From: Acidobacteriota bacterium
GTDB lineage: Bacteria > Acidobacteriota > Vicinamibacteria > Vicinamibacterales > CAVVIG01
Reading direction: 5' to 3'
DNA length: 7,524 nucleotides
NCBI GenBank assembly: GCA_003222555.1
Contig: QHWL01000056.1
Coordinates: forward strand, 7,708 to 15,231
Below the pieces are notes generated by a model. The model did not search any database. It was not told the origin of the DNA and saw only the letters and a list, made by a program, of their open reading frames with translations. The position numbers were made by a program, and so were the translations under genes. Numbering within the stretch: the stretch's first letter is position 1; every line of letters starts with the position of its first letter. Below are positions 4,604 through 7,524 of this stretch, piece after piece.

Positions 4604-7105
4604 ATGAAAAGTCTTCCCATTGCGGCACGTTTGTACGTGGCGGCCGTGCTCGTCGCAGGCGTCATCGTGGGCGCGTGGTTCGGGCCGCATACGATCGCCA
4701 AACCGGCTCTTTTCGCCGCGCTGCTGTTTTTCTCCTCGCTCGCGTCCGCGTTGAAGGTGAGCCTGCCGCTCGTCTCGAGCGGATCGACCATGTCGGTGTC
4801 CTACGCGGTGGATTTCGCGGCCGTGCTCCTGCTCGGGGCCGACGCCACGATGCTCGTCGCTGCCGCCAGCGCGTGGAGCCAGTGCACGTTTCGCACGAAG
4901 TCGCACGCCGCGGCGTACCGGACGCTGTTCAGCATGGCGTCGCTCGTGCTGACCGTCAAAGCGGCAGGTCTCGTCTATGTGTGGCTCGGCGGAAGGCCGC
5001 CGTCCGAGCCGTTCTCGCTGCTGACGATCCCCAAGCCGCTCGTCGGGGCGGCGACGGCCTATTTTGTGTGCAACACGGCGCTCATCGCGACGGCGATCGG
5101 CCTGTCGACCAGGCAATCGATCCCGCGCGTCTGGAACGAGAACTTCCTGTGGAGCGCGCCGAGCTACTTCGTCGGCGCGGGCGCCGCCGCGGTGGCCGCG
5201 TCGGTCATCGACCGGGGCGGGTACTGGATGGCGTCGCTCGCCGCAGCCCCGCTCTATCTCACGTACCGCACGTATAAGGTGTACCTCGGACGCGTCCAGG
5301 ATCAGCAGCGGCACGTGCAGCAGGTTTCGGACCTGCATCTGGCGACGATCGAAGCGCTGGCCCTCGCGATCGACGCCAAGGATCAGACGGCGCAAAGCCA
5401 CATCCGCCGCGTGCAGGTGTACGCCGCCGGACTGGCGGGCGCGCTCGGGATGTCGGCCAACGACATTCAGGGTGTGAAGACGGCCGCGCTGCTCCACGAC
5501 ATCGGCAAGCTCGCCGTCCCGGAGCACATTCTGTCGAAGCCGGGCCCGCTGACGCAGGAGGAGTTCCAGAAGATCCGCATTCACCCGCAGGTCGGGGCCG
5601 AAATCATCAGCGGCGTGCCGTTCCCTTATCCGGTCTCGCCGCTGATTCTCAGCCATCACGAACGCTGGGACGGGAAGGGCTATCCGGCGGGGCTCAAGGC
5701 CGAAGACATCCCGCTCGGCGCGCGAATTCTGTCGGCGGTCGATTACTTCGACGCGCTCATGTCGGAGCGCCCGTACCACAAGGCCATGAGCTTCGACGCG
5801 GCGATCGGTCTGCTGCGACAGGAGAGCGGCAAAGCGCTCGATCCACACGTCGTGCAGACCTTCATCGACATGTATCCGGCGCTCGCGGCCGAAGCCGACG
5901 CGAGCCAGGAGCCACCGCGCAAGCTGACGCGCGTGGCCGAGCAGGAGCCGGCCGCGCAACCCGCCGTCGGGCTCGTGACCGAATCGCCGGCCCGGACCAC
6001 GGTCTTCCAGGACATCGCGCTCGCCCACCGCGAGATTTACGCGCTGTACGAAATCGCGCAGGCGATGGGCAGCAGCCTCGGCGTCGCCGACACGATGGCG
6101 CTCATCTCGTCGAAGTTGAGCAACATCGTGCCGTTCTCGTGCTGCGCGCTGTTCCTCTACAGCGAGGAAACCGAGACGTTGAAGTGCAAGTTCGCGACCG
6201 GCGTCGAATCCGAGCAGATCCAGCAGCTGGCGATCAGAAACGGCCACGGGCTGACCGGATGGGTGGCGCGCAACCGCCGGCCGCTCGTGAACGCGCGGCC
6301 CAGCGCCGATTTCGAAGCGGCGGGCGCGCCCTTGCAGACGTCGCTGCAATCCGCGCTGGTCTGTCCGCTCGTCTTCACCGAGCGGTTCATCGGCACGATC
6401 TCGGTGTACCACACCGAGGCCGCGATCTACACCGACGATCACCGGCGGCTGCTCGATCGCATCTCCGAGCAGGCGGCGGCGGTAATTTACAACTCAATCG
6501 TCTTCGAGCAAACACAAGAGGATTCGTTGACCGACCCCCTGACGGGGCTGCCCAATACGCGCTTCATGTTCATGCACCTGACGCGCGAGCTCGCGCGCGC
6601 CGAACGCCTCAAGTCGGAAGTGTCGCTGCTCGTGATGGACCTCGACAGCTTCAAGGACATCAACGACACCTACGGCCATCACGTCGGCGACCGCGCGTTG
6701 CGCGAGGTGGCGGGCGTGCTGCGCGCCGCGATCCGGCCCTACGATATCTGCGTCCGCTACGCGGGCGACGAATTCATCGTCGTGCTCTCGGGGTGCGGCG
6801 GAGAAGAAGCGGAGCGCAAGCGGATGGAGCTCCAGCGGGCGGTCGATGGCCTGCAGTTCGAGGCCCGGCCCGCCAAGTTGCTGCCGCTGGCCATCAGCAT
6901 CGGCGCGGCGATCTTTCCCCACGACGGCGACTCGTACGAGACGCTGCTCGCAACCGCCGACAGCCGCATGTACCGCGACAAGGCGCGCCGCAAACGGCAT
7001 TCGTCGGGCCGCTCGCGGTTCGAGGATCCGACGCCGCGCCCGGCCGCGGGCCCCTCGAACCTGTCCGATGTCGATCTGAAGCGCGCCGCGACCGGAATCC
7101 TGTAG
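4604..7105 (+). CDS. Membrane-anchored HD-GYP / GAF / GGDEF c-di-GMP enzyme
   Basis: 833 residues. Residues 1-222 hold about seven hydrophobic segments, a likely membrane sensor of no type I can name. The HD-GYP phosphodiesterase domain (about 240-430) has H266, HDIGK (298-302), HxxxG (H327), HHERWDGKGYP (351-361) and AVDYFDALMSERPY (378-391), all intact. A Pro/Glu-rich linker (430-468) leads to a GAF domain (about 478-632). The GGDEF domain (636-797) has DPLTGLPN, MDLDSFKDINDTYGHHVGD and the active loop AGDEF (720-724, a functional variant). An RxxD inhibitory site (R711-D714) lies exactly five residues before it. By these motifs it should both make c-di-GMP from two GTP and hydrolyse it, with product inhibition and ligand control by the GAF and membrane parts. 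The ATG overlaps a TAA and has no clear ribosome site. The tail after 797 is disordered. Confidence 0.95.
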   Translation: MKSLPIAARLYVAAVLVAGVIVGAWFGPHTIAKPALFAALLFFSSLASALKVSLPLVSSGSTMSVSYAVDFAAVLLLGADATMLVAAASAWSQCTFRTKSHAAAYRTLFSMASLVLTVKAAGLVYVWLGGRPPSEPFSLLTIPKPLVGAATAYFVCNTALIATAIGLSTRQSIPRVWNENFLWSAPSYFVGAGAAAVAASVIDRGGYWMASLAAAPLYLTYRTYKVYLGRVQDQQRHVQQVSDLHLATIEALALAIDAKDQTAQSHIRRVQVYAAGLAGALGMSANDIQGVKTAALLHDIGKLAVPEHILSKPGPLTQEEFQKIRIHPQVGAEIISGVPFPYPVSPLILSHHERWDGKGYPAGLKAEDIPLGARILSAVDYFDALMSERPYHKAMSFDAAIGLLRQESGKALDPHVVQTFIDMYPALAAEADASQEPPRKLTRVAEQEPAAQPAVGLVTESPARTTVFQDIALAHREIYALYEIAQAMGSSLGVADTMALISSKLSNIVPFSCCALFLYSEETETLKCKFATGVESEQIQQLAIRNGHGLTGWVARNRRPLVNARPSADFEAAGAPLQTSLQSALVCPLVFTERFIGTISVYHTEAAIYTDDHRRLLDRISEQAAAVIYNSIVFEQTQEDSLTDPLTGLPNTRFMFMHLTRELARAERLKSEVSLLVMDLDSFKDINDTYGHHVGDRALREVAGVLRAAIRPYDICVRYAGDEFIVVLSGCGGEEAERKRMELQRAVDGLQFEARPAKLLPLAISIGAAIFPHDGDSYETLLATADSRMYRDKARRKRHSSGRSRFEDPTPRPAAGPSNLSDVDLKRAATGIL

Positions 7106-7124
7106 AGCGTGTGAAATCACGTTC

Positions 7125-7197
7125 AACGCAGAGACCGCTGAGGCCGCAGAGAAGAAAGGCCCAAGAATTTCTCTGCGTGCTCTGCGAGCTCTGCGTT
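7125..7197. repeat. Hairpin of 9-nt tandem repeats between convergent genes (element C)
   Basis: The left arm (7125-7153) has CGCAGAG at 7127 and 7145 with a one-base variant CGCTGAG at 7136, period 9. The right arm (7169-7197) has CTCTGCG at 7171, 7180 and 7189, period 9. The 29-base arms are complementary at 24 positions around a 15-base loop, with the two outer 9-base blocks perfect. It begins 20 bases after the stop of the c-di-GMP gene and ends 18 bases before the stop of the minus-strand membrane gene. A bidirectional terminator role is therefore likely. A T-run (CTTTTT, 7208-7213) follows at some distance on the plus strand. Confidence 0.9.
7125..7197. terminator. Possible bidirectional terminator (same bases as element C)
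   Basis: The convergent genes on either side both end within 20 bases of this long hairpin, and the stem is strong enough to pause RNA polymerase. It is not a textbook intrinsic terminator, because the U-run is not immediately after the stem in either direction. Confidence 0.4.
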
Positions 7198-7214
7198 TAA
7201 ACGTCGCCTTTTTC

Positions 7215-7448
7215 CTATTCGCGTTTCGAGTCGATCCAATCCGGGGTCGATCCAAAGACTCCGGTCCAGATGAGCGCAAGACCGGTGGCGGCCAGGATCA
7301 GACTCAAGCCGTCAATCCACCACGCATCGTACCGTCCGCTCAACTCGAGCCACGCAGCCGGCCCCGCGACCCCAACGCCCACCACGACGGCAATCGGGCG
7401 GCGGCGAGCGAGACGGAGCAGCGCGCCGCGAGCGCGCCTGAAGAGCAT
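7215..7448 (-). CDS. Small two-helix membrane protein, unknown function
   Basis: 77 residues. The N-terminus is strongly basic (RRARGALLRLARRRP, residues 4-18). Two hydrophobic segments follow, about 19-34 (IAVVVGVGVAGPAAW) and 47-66 (GLSLILAATGLALIWTGVF), joined by a short polar/aromatic loop (ELSGRYDAWWID), with a charged tail (DWIDSKRE). By the positive-inside rule both ends should be cytoplasmic. I do not recognise the family. It starts 23 bases after the FabI/SDR-type stop on the same strand, so the two are probably co-transcribed. The ATG at 7448 has only a weak purine-rich site upstream (AAGAAA). Reality as a gene is supported by the coherent topology and operon position. Confidence 0.62.
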   Translation of the reverse strand: MLFRRARGALLRLARRRPIAVVVGVGVAGPAAWLELSGRYDAWWIDGLSLILAATGLALIWTGVFGSTPDWIDSKRE

Positions 7449-7471
7449 TTTCTTAGAGCTTTTTCGGCCGA

Positions 7472-7524
7472 CTAGATCCCGCCGCTGACGTGGAACCCGC
7501 CGTCGACCATGACGATCTCGCCCG
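7472..7524 (-). CDS. C-terminal end of a short-chain reductase, probably enoyl-ACP reductase (FabI-like)
   Basis: Only the last 16 codons and the TAG stop are in the window: GEIVMVDGGFHVSGGI. The pattern G-E/Q-hydrophobic-x-VDGG-aromatic is the conserved end of classical SDR enzymes, and the final HxxxG-hydrophobic form resembles FabI (which commonly ends VDGGYHIMG). FabI would reduce trans-2-enoyl-ACP in the last step of fatty acid elongation, but so short a piece cannot exclude other SDRs. It lies upstream of the small membrane gene on the same strand. Confidence 0.68.
   Translation of the reverse strand, partial: GEIVMVDGGFHVSGGI

Noticed and set aside
4601..6442. A 613-codon open frame on the minus strand opposite the HD-GYP/GAF/GGDEF gene
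   Set aside because: It is very rich in Arg, has no recognisable domain, and mirrors the codon structure of the plus-strand gene, whose motifs are unmistakable. Long antisense frames are expected in GC-rich DNA.

Overview
The window is GC-rich and gene-dense. It looks like chromosomal DNA of a free-living, environmental Gram-negative-type bacterium. The gene set fits an Acidobacteriota lineage such as Vicinamibacteria: a bacterial deoxyhypusine-synthase-like protein, a DUF5615 PIN-like protein, a winged-helix sigma-54 activator, and a membrane HD-GYP/GAF/GGDEF protein. That placement is inference from recognised families, not from a marker gene. No rRNA, tRNA, CRISPR array, insertion sequence or phage gene is visible, and no stretch longer than 300 bases lacks a gene.

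Layout. The left third (1-2339) is a minus-strand block. It reads, in transcription order, a deoxyhypusine-synthase-like enzyme (2339-1206), an orphan DUF5615 PIN-like protein (1120-659), and 8 bases later a ROK-family protein (650 to beyond the left edge) whose signature motifs are badly eroded. A divergent intergenic region (2340-2465) carries a REP-like palindrome. The plus-strand block follows: a small membrane-anchored PH-like protein (2466-2906), a sigma-54 activator with an N-terminal winged helix (3101-4462), and a large c-di-GMP enzyme (4604-7105). The right edge is again minus strand: the last 16 codons of a FabI/SDR-type reductase (7524-7472) and a 77-residue two-helix membrane protein (7448-7215), which converge on the c-di-GMP gene.

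How the genes may work together. The sigma-54 activator and the c-di-GMP enzyme are co-oriented, 141 bases apart. They could form a regulatory pair in which the enzyme sets c-di-GMP levels and the activator controls surface or motility genes, but nothing in the sequence proves a link. The DHS-like enzyme points to polyamine metabolism. The PIN-like and ROK-like genes look translationally coupled.

The most striking signal is outside the genes. Three intergenic spaces, each directly 3' of a gene, hold a hairpin whose two arms are built of short tandem repeats: 8-nt units at 1132-1207, about 7-nt units at 2898-3034, and 9-nt units at 7125-7197. The unit sequences differ but the architecture is the same: a purine-rich 5' arm and a pyrimidine-rich 3' arm. 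In the first and third the arms share the same period and are register-locked. This looks like a family of structural elements defined by architecture rather than by sequence.
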